From Riptortus pedestris (lineage: Eukaryota; Arthropoda; Insecta; Hemiptera; Alydidae), in NCBI GenBank assembly GCA_019009955.1, contig CM032232.1, positions 141,572,501 to 141,636,500 on the forward strand: 64,000 bases of DNA, read 5' to 3'. The notes below the pieces were generated by a model. The model saw nothing but the letters and a program-made list of their open reading frames with translations, ran no database searches and was not told the origin of the DNA. This document shows, one piece after another, positions 1-11,425 of the stretch. Position 1 is the stretch's first letter, and every line of letters begins with the position of its first letter. Both the position numbers and the translations under genes were made by a program.

Positions 1-745
1 TCCAGAATGCACTACCAAGCAAATCCCAACTATTGTTCCTACCAGGTCCAGAATGTACTAACAAGCCAATGCCAACTATACTGGCAACCGGGTCCAGAAT
101 GCATGGCCAAGCAGGTCCAGAATGCATCCCAACTATTGTTCCTACCAGGTCCAGAATGTACTACCAAGCCAATGCCAACTATACTGGCAACCAGGTCCAG
201 AATGCATTACCAAGCAAATCCCAACTATTCTGCCAAACAGGTTCAGAATGCACTGTCCAGCAAATCCCAACTATTGTTCCTACCAGGTCCAGAATGTACT
301 ACCAAGCAGGTCCAGAATGCATGACCAAGCAAATCCCAACTATTCTGGCAGCCAGGTCCAGAATGTACTGCCAAGCAGTTCCCAACTATACTAGCAACCA
401 GGTCCAGAATGCACTACCAAGAAAATTCCAACTATACTGGCAACCAGGTCCAGAATGCACTGCCAAGTGGTTCCCAACTATACTGCCAAACAGGTCCAGA
501 ATGCATGACCAAGCAAATCCCAACTATACTGGCAACCAGGTCCAGAATGCATTGCCAAGCAGTTCCCAACTATACTAGCAACCAGGTCCAGAATGCATTG
601 CCAAGCAGTTCCCAACTATACTAGCAACCAGGTCCAGAATGCACTGCCAAGCAGGTCCAGAATGCACTGCCAAGCAGTTCCCAACTATACTGGCAACCAG
701 GTCCAGAATGCACTGCCAAGCAGTTCCCAACTATACTGCCAAACA
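1..745. repeat. 46-bp minisatellite in OBP-1 intron 3
   Basis: About 16 copies of a roughly 46-bp unit beginning CCAGGTCCAGAATGCACTGC, made of two related ~23-bp halves. It starts before the window. 46 is not a multiple of 3, so several long repetitive open frames here are periodicity artefacts. A shorter related array sits in the same intron of OBP-2 (about 17165-17420, opposite strand). Confidence 0.9.
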
Positions 746-1420
746 CACCTCATCTGTCCTTCCATGCAGAACCCTCCAGTATATCTAAATACCTCTTTCT
801 ATTATATCATGTTCCTGAACCATCGTTTCCGGTCTTTGTTAATAATTCCTTGAGCTTTAAAGACCGTGAGAAATGGTACCGCCTGCAATTAAGGAACTCC
901 ATCTCCAGGTTATTAAGCCACTGCAAACTAGGAGTCCATCTTTTCTTATCATTTTCCTAGCTCCTTGTAATACAACAGAAAACATGAAGCATCTGTTCAG
1001 CGTCCCATATGTTCCTCCACCTGAGCTACTCACTCACTTTTCCAAATACTTGTCAGACTCTTCCTTCCTGAACCACCAGGACTCTCCATTATTCCTTGGC
1101 GAGTCTCCACCATATGTAATTCTTTATCGGATGACTGCCTTGTGTATCTCAACTTTTCCTTTCCTGAAGTGCCTCTTACTGCAGGGAGCTCTTTGCATGG
1201 CATATAAGCATCTGGTTCCTGTGACCTTCCTGGTGGTTTGTGTTCCCATACTAATGTACTCCGTAAATACCCCGTAGCGTAAATATCGGTTCTCTTGTAG
1301 TTAATTTCTTTCGATTTAATTGGTTTTGGGTTTAATAAGGCTTGACCATTGTGTGTAGTATAACGAGTATTTCTTTTTAATAAAAGTAGGCTTTAAGTTA
1401 ATATGCAATTTATGTTTCAG
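746..1420. other. OBP-1 intron 3, unique part
   Basis: No gene seen. The stretch is related, in inverted orientation, to 16742-17160 in OBP-2 intron 3. This shows that it is shared duplicated intron and that the 134-codon frame at 873-1277 is fortuitous. Confidence 0.7.
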
Positions 1421-4400
1421 TGCTTTCTTGCATGTATGGCCCAGAAAACAGGTCAGGTAATTGGAAAATATATTAGTTATTACCAAATAATATTAGTTAT
1501 TGCCAATTAATTTAACATTATGGTCTACTGTTTCCAGTTGACCAAAGACGGGTTTAATTTCGACAAAATAAAGGAAAACCTAGTTAAGATCCCAGAAGTT
1601 TTTAAAAACGTCGATAAATTATTCAATGGTACATCAAAACCTATGAACCCTGAAGAAGTGCTGAAAATAACCGAATCCTGCGCCAAAGGCTGTGAGTTAA
1701 CAGAATTTCATAGGTTTACTGTTTATTTTATTATTAGATGTTTTCTAATAATGGGTACTTAATAAAACCTCGGGACCTTGTGTTTATATTTTCTCTTTTT
1801 AGTCTATGCCCTACATTCATGATACACAATCTAAAATATCTTAAAGACGTCTATTAATGCAATTGAGCAACTTTGTTTATTTAAATATGTATTGCTTCAT
1901 TCATCCATAGGATCCTTGTAGTTGTTTTCATTGTGTTCTTTCGGAAGCTACTCTTTTCACATTACTATACCCACTGAAATCCATGAGATGTTTGTTGTCT
2001 TCCAAAAATGGTTTTCTAGGTCTCCCTCTTCCCTGTGTTCAATGACCTGAAACCTGCTAATATATTTGTGAAGAAATCGTTTGCCTTATGCCCATGAAGT
2101 TTCACCCTCCTTTTTTTTGTGTAGGCTTAATAAGACTATAAATTCCACTCACCTCATTTATTATTATTATTATTTATTAACGTCTACTTTTTGCAACTGA
2201 GGCTAATTGGGACGGGTTATCTACAGGTTACCACCCGTTTCTAGCCAGGGTGGGACTTTAGGATGTTATTTAATGAATTTCGTCACTAAATAATTTCCTT
2301 TGCCCAGGCAAGAATCGCCACTCTAGGTTTACCATGTGAGATAAAGGTCAACGCTTTAACTCACATGGCTAACCTGAGCCCCTCACCTCATTTAGAAATC
2401 ACAAGTTGGATTGTTTTTGAGTCATACTTGTTCTGATGATCTTGGGCCCAATCCACATCTTCATTTCTTCTAATCTATTATATTTCCTTTTGTGAAGAGT
2501 CCAATTTTCGCTTTCGTTAAACAGTACACTCTATAGTGCTATTCTTCTTTAGAATGATCTGCTGTCTTTGTCTTCAGTGATGGTGCTTCATACCTAACAA
2601 AATTACTTCACTGTTCCAAGTATAATGTTTCAAATTCTAATATTAGTATTTCCTTTGGGATCTTTCTTCTTTGCTACCAAAATGCTTGTATTATGTGGAT
2701 TTATCATGAGTTTAAACTGATCTGCGTTCTTCAGGACTTGTAGCATTCTATTCATCTCGACTACGGATTTTGCCATCAATGGCATCATCTGAAAATCTGA
2801 TTCAATGATTTATTGTTAATCTGTATTGGGTTCTTTCTTTCATTTCTAGTATTTCCTCTTCAATGAACATATTGGAACAGATAAGGTGACAGCGGACACC
2901 CTTGTGTTACACCTTTCTTAGTTCTAGCATCCCTTTACAATTCATTAATAATGATTTGATTTTTGCAAATTGTTTTATTAAAAATGTATTTTTTCCATTC
3001 TCTTAATAACCTAATTTTCTCATGTTTCAGTAAAAGTTACCGAAGACAATTTATGTGAAGTGGCTCACCAGTTAATGGTCTGCTATTTTAAAAATGTAAG
3101 CAGTTATTTATCATGATTTATGATTGAACTACAAAATACTTCACACATACATATTATATCCTATGACTGGCACATTTATAATAAGATTCATATGAATCAA
3201 TTAACTACTTTAAAATAGTCCAATATTTATAATGAAAATGTGATATTTGAAGGGACGTGAATTTCATTCATGAATTCCTTCATACGTTTTGAAATGTTAC
3301 AATCATGTTTTTGCAAACTTGTATTGCCTTTTACTAAATAAAGAAAGATTCGGCATTAGCATGTCAATCCAGGATAAAGCTCAAGTTGGCCCTTTTATTA
3401 ATAAACGCCCGTCACGCCACAGGTGCGTAAAATAAGCAGATTTCCCTCGTGCTCGAATGAACCACTACTCTCCTCCAATATAAATCCAGTAACAAAACCT
3501 TAATTGATAACGTTATCACTCTACGTATTTGCATCTCATCTAGAAAAACCTTTGTAGAAAATAATATTGGGGTTTTAAGCTTGAAATAAGAAGTTCCATG
3601 ATTTATGCCGATATCTAAAAGGGGTGGTTTAACACCTTCACTGCGGAGCCTCGCAGCATATGCCGAGGGTCCTGAGTCACTCCCTGGTGCGGGCCTCGCA
3701 TTACGTTGCGAGGAGCGTCGCCCCGCCCTCCATTCGTTCTAGAGACCTGAAGGTTTGTAGTGGGGAGAACCTCCGCACTCACAAGCATTCAGTAGTGTTC
3801 TGACCACCGTCTGGCCAACTCGTTTGGCAGTTTCAAAAATTTTTGGGGTTGTTATTTTTTATGGGCCAACTTGTCTCTCCATCAGAGGCTCATTCATTAT
3901 TGGAGGTCCATATTCCCCTATAGTACACCTGCTTTCCCTTCAATGATGTCACGAGACACGTTTCTCCGTATACTGAGAAGCCTGCACTTCGTCACAGAAC
4001 CACAAGACCCGAACGTTGAGCATGATCCGCTGTATAAAATTCGGCCACTGTTAAATTTTTTTGTTGAGAGGATGAAAGAGATATACTACCTTTTTCAAAG
4101 AATTAAGTTTGGACGAGTCCATGATGCTTTGGAGGGGTAAGCTATTCTATAGGGTATATCGCTAATAAGCGCCACAAATATGGAATAAAGATTTATATGT
4201 TCACTCAACCTGACGGTCTTGTGCTGAAGACGTTAGTCTACTATGGGCCAAGGGATCCACAAGTTGGAGGGAAAGGACACTTGTATAAAGTTGTCAGACA
4301 GTTGGTTGATGACTATCTCGGCCACGGCCATGCCAATTACGCTGACAACTTTTATACGTCTGTCCCCATGGCCCACGAGCTTCTGGATCAGGGTACCTAT

Positions 4401-6051
4401 CTTACTGGTACTCTGAGAAAGGCTCGGAAGGGCAACCCAGCTGTTATAGGGGGGGGGGGCTAAGCTCAAAAAAGGAGAGATAAAAGAGAAATTTACTGAG
4501 AAGAGTGTGTCCGTTTTCAAATGGTGCCACAAACGAGATGTCAATATTATTTCATAGGAGTTTGATAAAGGCGGTCACGAGCAGGGGGAAGACCGTCGAG
4601 AAGCCCAAGGCAATTATTAATTATAATAAATATATGGGCGGTATTGACAGGTCCGATTTATGATTTCATAACCAATTACGAAATAAAGAAATTTCCCATT
4701 ACTAAACGAAAGTTTCTGTTCAGGTGGTGTATTTTCAGCTATATAAGTTCATTTTGGATCAATATAATTTTCATATAGATCTATTCCATTATTATGTTTA
4801 CTTTATATGCATTTGTAACCTAATAATCGTATTTCTACCTCCCTATGCAACGTATGCAATGTCCGCACACGACAGTGCACTAGGTAGGGAAATACGCACA
4901 AAATGTTCTGTCTTGAGGGTTTGCCTACCTAATTCACTGCCGTGTGCGGACCTCGCATACGTTGCGAGGTTAAAAAAAATACGATTATCGTTGTTAAAAA
5001 TGCATAAAAATTGCCACAAATAGGTTTTTACTTAGTTTGAACAACTTTAAAACAGAAAACAAAAAAAAAATAAATTCGTTTTTTGGAAGTGATTTTCGGT
5101 TCGGGCATCCGCAGCGAACGTGTTAATGAAGGATGGAAACTAAAGCATTCAAAAATATGAGTTAATATTTAAGATAGAGAACGAAACAACATTTATAGCA
5201 ACTTCGATATTTTGAATTTTCGATTTTCATTCCTTGGATCAATGGCTAAAATTGATCCAAGGAATGAAAATCGAACAAACATTATATTCAGTTTTACATG
5301 AGACTCTTATATATCGAGTTTAGAAACGCCCAAACTAAATGTACGCCCTCTAGAGCGAGGGACTGCGTTAACTAAGCAGATTTCCCACGTGTGTCACCTA
5401 AAAACGTAAATTTGCCTCAAAACGTAAAAGTTCAATGAGAACAACATTTGGTATTCAGGCTTCAAATAATGTGCTTCATAATACAACAGCTTATTTTTAA
5501 TATGACATGAGAAGGAGTGGGGGTTTACTGAAGGCCGAAAACTACAAAAATTCAAATATTTCGTTTAGTAATCAATATAGTGAAAAAACGGACATAACAT
5601 TTATAGAAATATACATAAAATTAGTTCTATACAATTTTTCGATCCGACTCATAATAACGGAGATATTTCGAAATTCTTCCCTCTCTAAACCCCCCTCCCA
5701 CTTTTTAAATTTCAGCCATCAACGAACTCGATCTTTCTTTTTACATAAAACGACTAAATATCGATTTTGGTAACGATTAAACAAAAATTGCGATTTTATA
5801 TATATATATTTAATTTGAACGGGCCTCATTTTTGTCATCTCTTTAATTAATAGACACTGGAAAAACTTTTTCGAAAATCTCGTCATGAGTATGACCTCAA
5901 TAGCTGATTTCCCTTAAGGGAAATCTGCTAAAAAAGACTGTTTAAAAGTATGGAAGTGTTGATTCAAAAATCCAAGTGTGTGTGAAATATATGTATATAA
6001 TTTGTATTTATTTATTTGTTGTCTTTTTTTCAGCAAGGATCTAAAGCCTAA
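1421..6051 (+). CDS. OBP-1: odorant-binding protein, 5'-partial (exons 4-7)
   Basis: Secreted carrier of small hydrophobic ligands by family (PBP/GOBP). Exons seen: 1421-1456 (CFLACMAQKTGQ, holding C2-X3-C3), 1538-1691 (starts LTKDGFNFDK, ends TESCAKG with C4), 3031-3095 (KVTEDNLC...VC, C5-X8-C6) and 6034-6051 (QGSKA, stop). All junctions have AG/GT sites and the phases fit (0, 0, 1, 0). Exons 1-3 are not in the window: intron 3 is entered at base 1, inside a minisatellite. C4-C5 spacing is 11 and C5-C6 is 8, as in classic OBPs. The ATG at 1520 that opens a longer frame lies upstream of the acceptor and is intronic. Intron 6 is swollen to 2.9 kb by a piggyBac element and repeats. The closest relative is OBP-2, in inverted orientation. 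An AATAAA signal lies at 6116-6121. The exons look intact, but whether the missing 5' part is intact is unknown. Confidence 0.88.
2161..2382 (-). mobile_element. tRNA-derived SINE with 12-bp target duplication
   Basis: Read on the minus strand it has a tRNA-like head (TTAGCCATGTGAGTTAAAGC, A-box-like), a B-box region slightly eroded in this copy, a conserved body and a TTA-rich tail. It is flanked by TCACCTCATTTA at 2149-2160 and 2383-2394. The matching site in OBP-2 intron 5 (around 15100) is empty. Confidence 0.8.
2430..2965 (-). pseudogene. LINE reverse transcriptase relic (OBP-1 intron 5)
   Basis: On the minus strand, fragments of a non-LTR reverse transcriptase palm are readable (KKGVTQGCPLSPYLF and a degraded FADD box). 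Stops and frameshifts break the frame. The same relic lies in OBP-2 intron 5 on the opposite strand, so it predates the gene duplication. Confidence 0.7.
3633..5122 (+). mobile_element. piggyBac element, 1.49 kb, defective
   Basis: Flanked by TTAA at 3629-3632 and 5123-5126, the piggyBac target. Termini are imperfect inverted repeats: CACCTTCACTGCGG on the left and CCGCAGCGAACGTG on the right. Subterminal GC-rich repeats (CCTCGCAnnn...TGCGAGG) occur near both ends. It sits inside OBP-1 intron 6. Confidence 0.9.
3871..4760 (+). pseudogene. piggyBac transposase, broken
   Basis: First block 3871-4137 resembles the transposase N-terminal half (SRDTFLRILRSLHF, YKIRPLLNFF). The second block, from about 4165, contains KYGIKIYM, then DNFYTS with the second catalytic Asp. 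A run of G at 4449-4457 shifts the frame. Further on, MGGIDRSD carries the third catalytic Asp near 4633-4656, followed by stops. The stretch that should carry the first catalytic Asp is deleted between the blocks. The copy cannot encode an active enzyme. Confidence 0.88.
5221..5273. repeat. Perfect 23-bp inverted repeat (hairpin)
   Basis: Arms 5221-5243 and 5251-5273 are perfectly complementary (core TTCCTTGGATCAAT), separated by 7 nt. It lies in OBP-1 intron 6 just right of the piggyBac element. Confidence 0.85.
5343..5935 (+). mobile_element. DINE-like repeat (HINE-type), about 0.6 kb
   Basis: Starts with a GACTGCGTTAACTAAGCAGATTTCCC-like 5' end, then the GC-rich CCCCTCCCAC block, a short TA tract, and ends with the stem-loop TTTCCCTTAAGGGAAA plus TCTGCTAAAA. 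It is one of the near-complete copies of the family described at 20627-21236. Confidence 0.75.
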
Positions 6052-6115
6052 AGGAGTTGATTGACAGAAAACGACAAAGACTGTTGAATTAACTTGGATT
6101 TCTAATTTGTAGAAT

Positions 6116-6121
6116 AATAAA
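6116..6121 (+). terminator. OBP-1 poly(A) signal
   Basis: AATAAA 65 nt after the OBP-1 stop. The 3' UTR between them is also conserved in OBP-2, whose own signal is the complement of 12999-13004. Confidence 0.65.
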
Positions 6122-6670
6122 GAATAGAAAATATTTGTCAGAAAATAATCTCTCGTTTCAATTATTACCTCTTTTAACTACTCAATATTTAATTGCACAA
6201 TGGTGCAGACATAATTAGGTTAATAAAAAAGTCCTTCACGCAGGGGCTGCGTAAATTAAGCAGATTTTCCACGTTGTTATACAGTAGAGAAATCTCCATA
6301 CGAGAGCGGAGCAGTTACGGAAAAGGCGGAACTAGCTTTTGGCGGGAAACACTCTTGCGTTATCTGCCCACATTTAATAGAAATGCAAATATCTCGGTTA
6401 TTATTCATGGTAGAGAATAAATGTACATACAAATATTTATAGTACATTTAATTTGCAATAAGATTGGTTCTATACAATGTTTCAATCCGACGGGTAATAA
6501 CGGAAATATTTCGAATTTTCGAAAATCCCCCCTCTAAACCCCCCCCTCCCACTGGTCCGATTTCAGCCATTAACGAACTTGATCTGTCTTTTTGCATAAA
6601 ACGTTTAAATATCGAGTTTGGTAACGATCAAACAAAAATTGCGACCGCTAGAGCGTTAACCGACAATCGA

Positions 6671-7896
6671 TCTATATATATATAAAATTGTAACCTCTGT
6701 CTGTACATTGATTTTTTTCACGAAATTTCACGATAACTTTTCGTTTCACATGTCATAGACACCATAACTGCATTTTGTTTCTTTGGTGTCTGTTTGTTTG
6801 TTTGTTTGTTTATTTGTTTGTTTGTTACCTTTTCACGCATAAACGGCTGAACCGAATTTTATGAAACTTGGTATGTATATTAGTACTAACCCAACTTAGA
6901 CTTTAGGCTATTTTAATATCCTCTGAGACGAACAGGAGTGGGGGTTATAAGGGAAGCCAGAAATTAAAAATAGCGAAATTTCGTTTCTTATTGGTTTTGC
7001 GGCATATATGAACATAACAAAAGTTGTTTATTGTGTAATTTAGAGTAACTTTTGTTTATATTCACTTTTGCCGTATACGGAAGTATAAATGATTTATACT
7101 CTAAAACTATATGAGGGAGTCCACAATTTTTATTTGGCACAAAAGACTCAACCGAACTAAACCAAACTCGGTATTTGAATTAGTACTAACGCCTTCCTTG
7201 TAATAAGCCATACTAACATTTCTAGGGACGGGCAGGAGTGGGGGTTATATGGAATGCCTGAAATTAAAAATAGAGATATTTCGTTTCCTATTGCTTTTTC
7301 AACAAAATATGCACATGACAAAAGTAGTTTATTTTTTTATTGTAAGTAACTTTTGTGATATTCACTTTTGTCTTATAACAAGGTAGAAACGAGATATACG
7401 CTAAAACCTTAGCGGGAGCCAACAATTTCATTGGGCACTAACGATTAAACCGAACTCAACAAAACTCGATATGTCAATTAGCTTTAATTCTTCCATGATT
7501 ATAAGCTATAATTAAATTTTTTAGGTTAGAACTGGAGTGGGGGTTATATGGGAGAACTGAAATAAAAAATTCGCGATATTTCATTGTCTATTTGTTTTTT
7601 CGACAAACATGCACATAACAAAAGTTGTTTACTTTGTTATTTAGATTAACTTTTTTTTTTTATATACATTTCTCCTGCAACAAGTAATTTGCGTTTGAAA
7701 TATTGTTATATAACTGAAATCTATGCATAATGCACAGGAGACGTTTTATTATTACAAATGCCCACAACGGGTATTAACCCTAAAGACTGACACGGGTAAA
7801 TATCAGAATATTGTGCAAAGTAAAGCCTTGCCAAAAAAATACCATCACCATTCAGCCTCAAATCAATTCCCGGGCGAAGCCGGGTATCTGAGCTAG
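6671..7896 (+). mobile_element. Non-autonomous Helitron with internal repeats
   Basis: Begins TCTATATATATATAAAATTG and ends with a GC-rich hairpin (CCCGGGCGAAGCCGGG) 8 nt before a terminal CTAG at 7893-7896, the Helitron signature. The interior has three diverged ~300-bp repeats, each containing GGAGTGGGGGTTATA. No helicase frame remains. Confidence 0.7.
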
Positions 7897-8697
7897 TATA
7901 TATATAAAATTGTAACCTCTGTCTGTACATTGATTTTTTCGCGAATTTTCACCATAACTTTTCACGCATAAACGAATTTTATGAAACTTGGTATGTATAT
8001 TACGACTAACCCAACTTAGACTTTAGGCTATGTTAATATTCTCTGAGACGAACAGGAGTGCTGAAATTAAAAATAGTGATATTTCGTTTCCTATTGCATT
8101 TATGCACATAACCAAAGTTGTTTAATTTGTTATTTAGAGTAACTTTTGTGATATACACTTTTGTCGTATACCTAAGTATAAAGGCGTTTTACGCTAAAAA
8201 TGATAGCGGAAGTCAACAATTTTATTTGGCACAAAAGACTCAACCGAACTAAACCAAACTGGGTATGTGAATTAGCACTAACGTCTTCCTTATAATAAGC
8301 CATACTAACATTTCTAGGGACGGGCAGGAGTGGGGGTTTATAATGGAGACCTGAAATTAAATTTTCTGATAATACGTAAATAACAAAAGTAGTTTATTTT
8401 GTTATTTAGAGAAAATTTTGTCATATACACTTTTGTCGTATAATTTAATTATAAAGTCGTTATACGCCAAAAAGTGATAGCAGAAGTCAACAATTTTATT
8501 TGGCACTAAAGACTCAAACGAACTAAACCAAACTGGGTATGTGAATTAGCACTAAACGCCTTCCTTATAATAAGCCATTCTAACCATTTCTAGATATTTC
8601 GTCTCCTATTGGGGTTTCAAAAGTATAGCCTTGCCAAAAAATACTATCATCATTCAGCCTTAAATGATTTCCCGAGTGAAGCCTGGCACCATAGCTA
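7897..8697 (+). mobile_element. Second Helitron copy, directly adjacent
   Basis: Restarts with the same ATATAAAATTGTAACCTCTG end and finishes with a degraded hairpin and CTAG at about 8694-8697. It abuts the previous copy and leads into a (TA)n tract. Confidence 0.65.
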
Positions 8698-8737
<40 letters not shown>

Positions 8738-8928
8738 GAACGGACCTCATTTTCGTCATCTCCTGGGTAGGATCGATGGACATTTGAAGAAAGTTTTCGA
8801 AAATCGCGTCATGAGTACGACCTCAATAGCTGATTTTCCTTAAGGGAAATATGCTAACAAGAAAGTAAGAATTACTCGCTTAATATTTGTGTTACGAAAA
8901 AATGCATAGAATAACTTTTGTATAATAT

Positions 8929-9538
8929 TGTTACGTTTTATTACAAAATCAGTAATAAACGTTGTTTATAAGAGTTCTTTTGGATTGCAAAATTAAATAC
9001 ACACAAGCTTCACAGTTTTTATCACTGTACAATTTATTTAACAATGCACAATACACTTGGTTAATTATTCCTAATTACTACTCACAGTATGCACTGATTG
9101 CGTCACTGTGCTTCAGATTACACAGTCCAATAATTCACTCACGGTCACTGAAATTCACAAAAAGACGGCACTGCACTGTCTTTTGCTTCGCGAAGTTAAC
9201 GGCACTGCACTGTTTTAGACACGGCACTAAATTGTTACTTAAAGAGTCACGGCACAGCACTGTTCTTCACATAAAAACACTTTACCGCACTGCACTAAGC
9301 TGCACTGTAGCACCGACGAACACGTGAAGTTAGCCGAGAGCAAACTCTAGGCTGAGCTGTACACGCTTATATAGAGGAGCGGTAAAACATCAAAGGATGA
9401 GGCCGAGACTATTCCAGGAAGGACTGGTAGGGACTAGGACGGGCAAGACCAATTAGCGGCACCCTTTGATCTCCTCCACACTCCCCAAACACGTGAACAT
9501 CTCTGTCCAATTCTTTCAAGTATTCAAGTTTTGCAACA
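8929..9538 (+). mobile_element. Solo LTR (610 bp)
   Basis: Begins TGTTACG and ends GCAACA (TG...CA), flanked by ATAT at 8925-8928 and 9539-9542. A TATATA box lies near 9368. No coding interior is attached. Gypsy-type LTRs often start this way; the superfamily is an inference. Confidence 0.75.
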
Positions 9539-9554
9539 ATATCAATAGTTTAAC

Positions 9555-10100
9555 AAGAATGGTTCTATAAAATTTTGCGATCCTACGCATAATGGTGCAG
9601 GTATTTTCGAGTTCCTACGATTTCTAAACCGCCCTTTTCCTGGTCTGATTTATGCCAATAACTAAAATGACCTTTAGTTTTAACTGAAACTGTTAAATAT
9701 CGAGTTCGGTATAGATCAAATATATATTTTCTCGAGAAAAAGGTTAAACCTTAATGGACGAAGTCATCGCACGACGAAACGAATTTACATGTATCTTGCA
9801 TAATGGGTCTCTTTTTGAGTATTTATTTATTAAGTTCCGTAATAGGATGTTCATGGTATAAAATGTTATTGTTAAAATGAACTGTGTAGGAGTGAGGGTT
9901 ATCAAACGCCCGAAAACTGAAAAATAAACAAATAAAAATAAATAAATATCTCGGTTAATTTTTAGGTGACGCACGTGGGAAATCTGCTTAGTTAACGCAG
10001 TCCCTCGCTCTAGAGGGCATACATTTTGTTTGTGCGTTTTGAGCATTTGAAGAAGTATTTCGAAATCGGGTCATGAGCACAACCTCAATAGCTGATTTAC
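9555..10100. repeat. DINE-like repeat fragments, rearranged
   Basis: Contains a minus-strand 5' end (about 9964-10020, with the TCGCTCTAGAGGGC variant also seen at 5343) next to a plus-strand 3' fragment (10040-10095, CCTCAATAGCTGATT). Confidence 0.6.
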
Positions 10101-10453
10101 GCTAAATAAGAGCTGGCCGCTTAAATTAAAAATTAAATTTATTTTGTCAACTTTCTCCCATCAATATATTTTTAAAAAGTAATTATAATTTAATGGTAGA
10201 ACATACTAAACCAAAACAATTTTTTGTGACGAGTTATTACTAAACAGAAGCGCCACGTCTATGCTTGTTTGTGCTTGCTTCTGTCACACAATCAGTCTGG
10301 TATTCTATTAACTAACAATATTAGAAATCCTTGTGTTTCTTGAAAGGCCTGAGTGCAACACCACCACGCCAAAAAGATAATATTATAGTTTTTTTATTAA
10401 AAATTAATTTTGCCTTCAAATTGTTTTAACTTTCAAATTTTTAATCCATAATA

Positions 10454-11240
10454 TGTCGGAAAAGCAAATGAAAAAACGGAAGGTTGCGGATGAGCACTAA
10501 GCATTACCAAGAAATATGGAAATTTGAATATTTTTTCACTTTCATCAAAGATAAAGCTGTATTCTTTATATGCTCAGAGACTGTGTCAAGATTAAAAGAA
10601 TATAACAAACAAAGGCATTAGGATGCAAAACATGAACAATAATATAAAAACTTTACAGGTCAACTCCGGAAAGATAAGTTTAATCAAATTGGAGAAAAAC
10701 TTGGGAAAACAACAGATCATTTTTAAAAATCAAGCTAATTTATCAAATACAGCAGTTATGGCTAGTTTTATTGTCAGTCAAATATTGGCAAAAAAAAATT
10801 AAACTCTTTGCGGATAGAGAGATGATAAAAGAATGTCTGGCTGCTGTTGCTGAAGTAGCATTTCCTGATAAAATAAATCAGGATCTGATAAGCAATAGTT
10901 TATCAAGATTCGCCATTGTAAAGCGAAATGAAGGCTTGTCCGAGAACAAAGTAACAACGATTCGTGAACACATTGCAAAATTCGAATACTGTTCTTTGGA
11001 TGAGAGCTGCAATATTACTAATGCAGCACAACTGGCTATATTGTTACGTGGTATTGACACCAAATTTAATATTACCGAAGAATTGTGTTCACTGATTCCT
11101 ATGCAAGGGACTACAACAGGCAAAGACCGGTACGATGAACTAAAGTCTTTTTTGAAAACTTTTCAATTTATCGACAGATGGAGCACGAGCCATGCCAAGC
11201 ATTGTGATAGAAGGATCAGGCAGGCTATTTCAAGACATTA
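10454..11240 (+). pseudogene. hAT-family transposase relic (GTF2I-repeat/ZBED-like)
   Basis: The N-terminal part starts at 10454 (MSEKQMKKRKVADEH) and continues through frameshifts as EIWKFEYFFTFIKDKA, then a 156-codon open stretch at 10771-11238 with NQDLISNSLS..., ITNAAQLAILLRGID and SLIPMQGTTTGKD. These are typical of domesticated-type hAT transposases such as GTF2IRD2-like proteins. At least two frame breaks occur, and the catalytic and dimerisation C-terminus is absent. Confidence 0.75.
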
Positions 11241-11333
11241 AGAAGGCCACAAGAAGGGAAACATTCGTTAAACACTGCATAATTCACCAGAAAAATTTGT
11301 CTGCGAAAAGAGTAAACAAATCTCCGGTGTAGA

Positions 11334-11425
11334 ATCGATGGATATTTGAAGAAAATTTTCGAAAACCGCGTCATGAGTACGACCTCAATAGCTGATTTCC
11401 CTTCAAGGGAAATCTGCTAAAAACA
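11334..11425 (+). repeat. DINE-like repeat 3' end
   Basis: GGATATTTGAAGAAAATTTT ... stem-loop ... TCTGCTAAAA. Only the 3' end is present. Confidence 0.6.

Larger units (their letters stand above)
6228..8855 (+). mobile_element. DINE-like repeat split by two Helitrons
   Basis: The 5' end (CACGCAGGGGCTGCGTAAA at about 6236) and body run to about 6670. The TA core is replaced by two Helitron-like copies. The repeat resumes at about 8731 and ends with a CTTAAGGG stem-loop near 8840. Confidence 0.7.

Noticed and set aside
7..624. Several overlapping open frames of 71-181 codons
   Set aside because: Periodic frames from a 46-bp tandem array in an intron; all three frames are open for the same reason.
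1520..1762. 80-codon frame starting MVYCFQ as a stand-alone gene
   Set aside because: The ATG lies before the splice acceptor at 1537 and the end runs past the GTGAGT donor; it is OBP-1 exon 5 with intron on both sides. The same holds for 16454-16639 in OBP-2.
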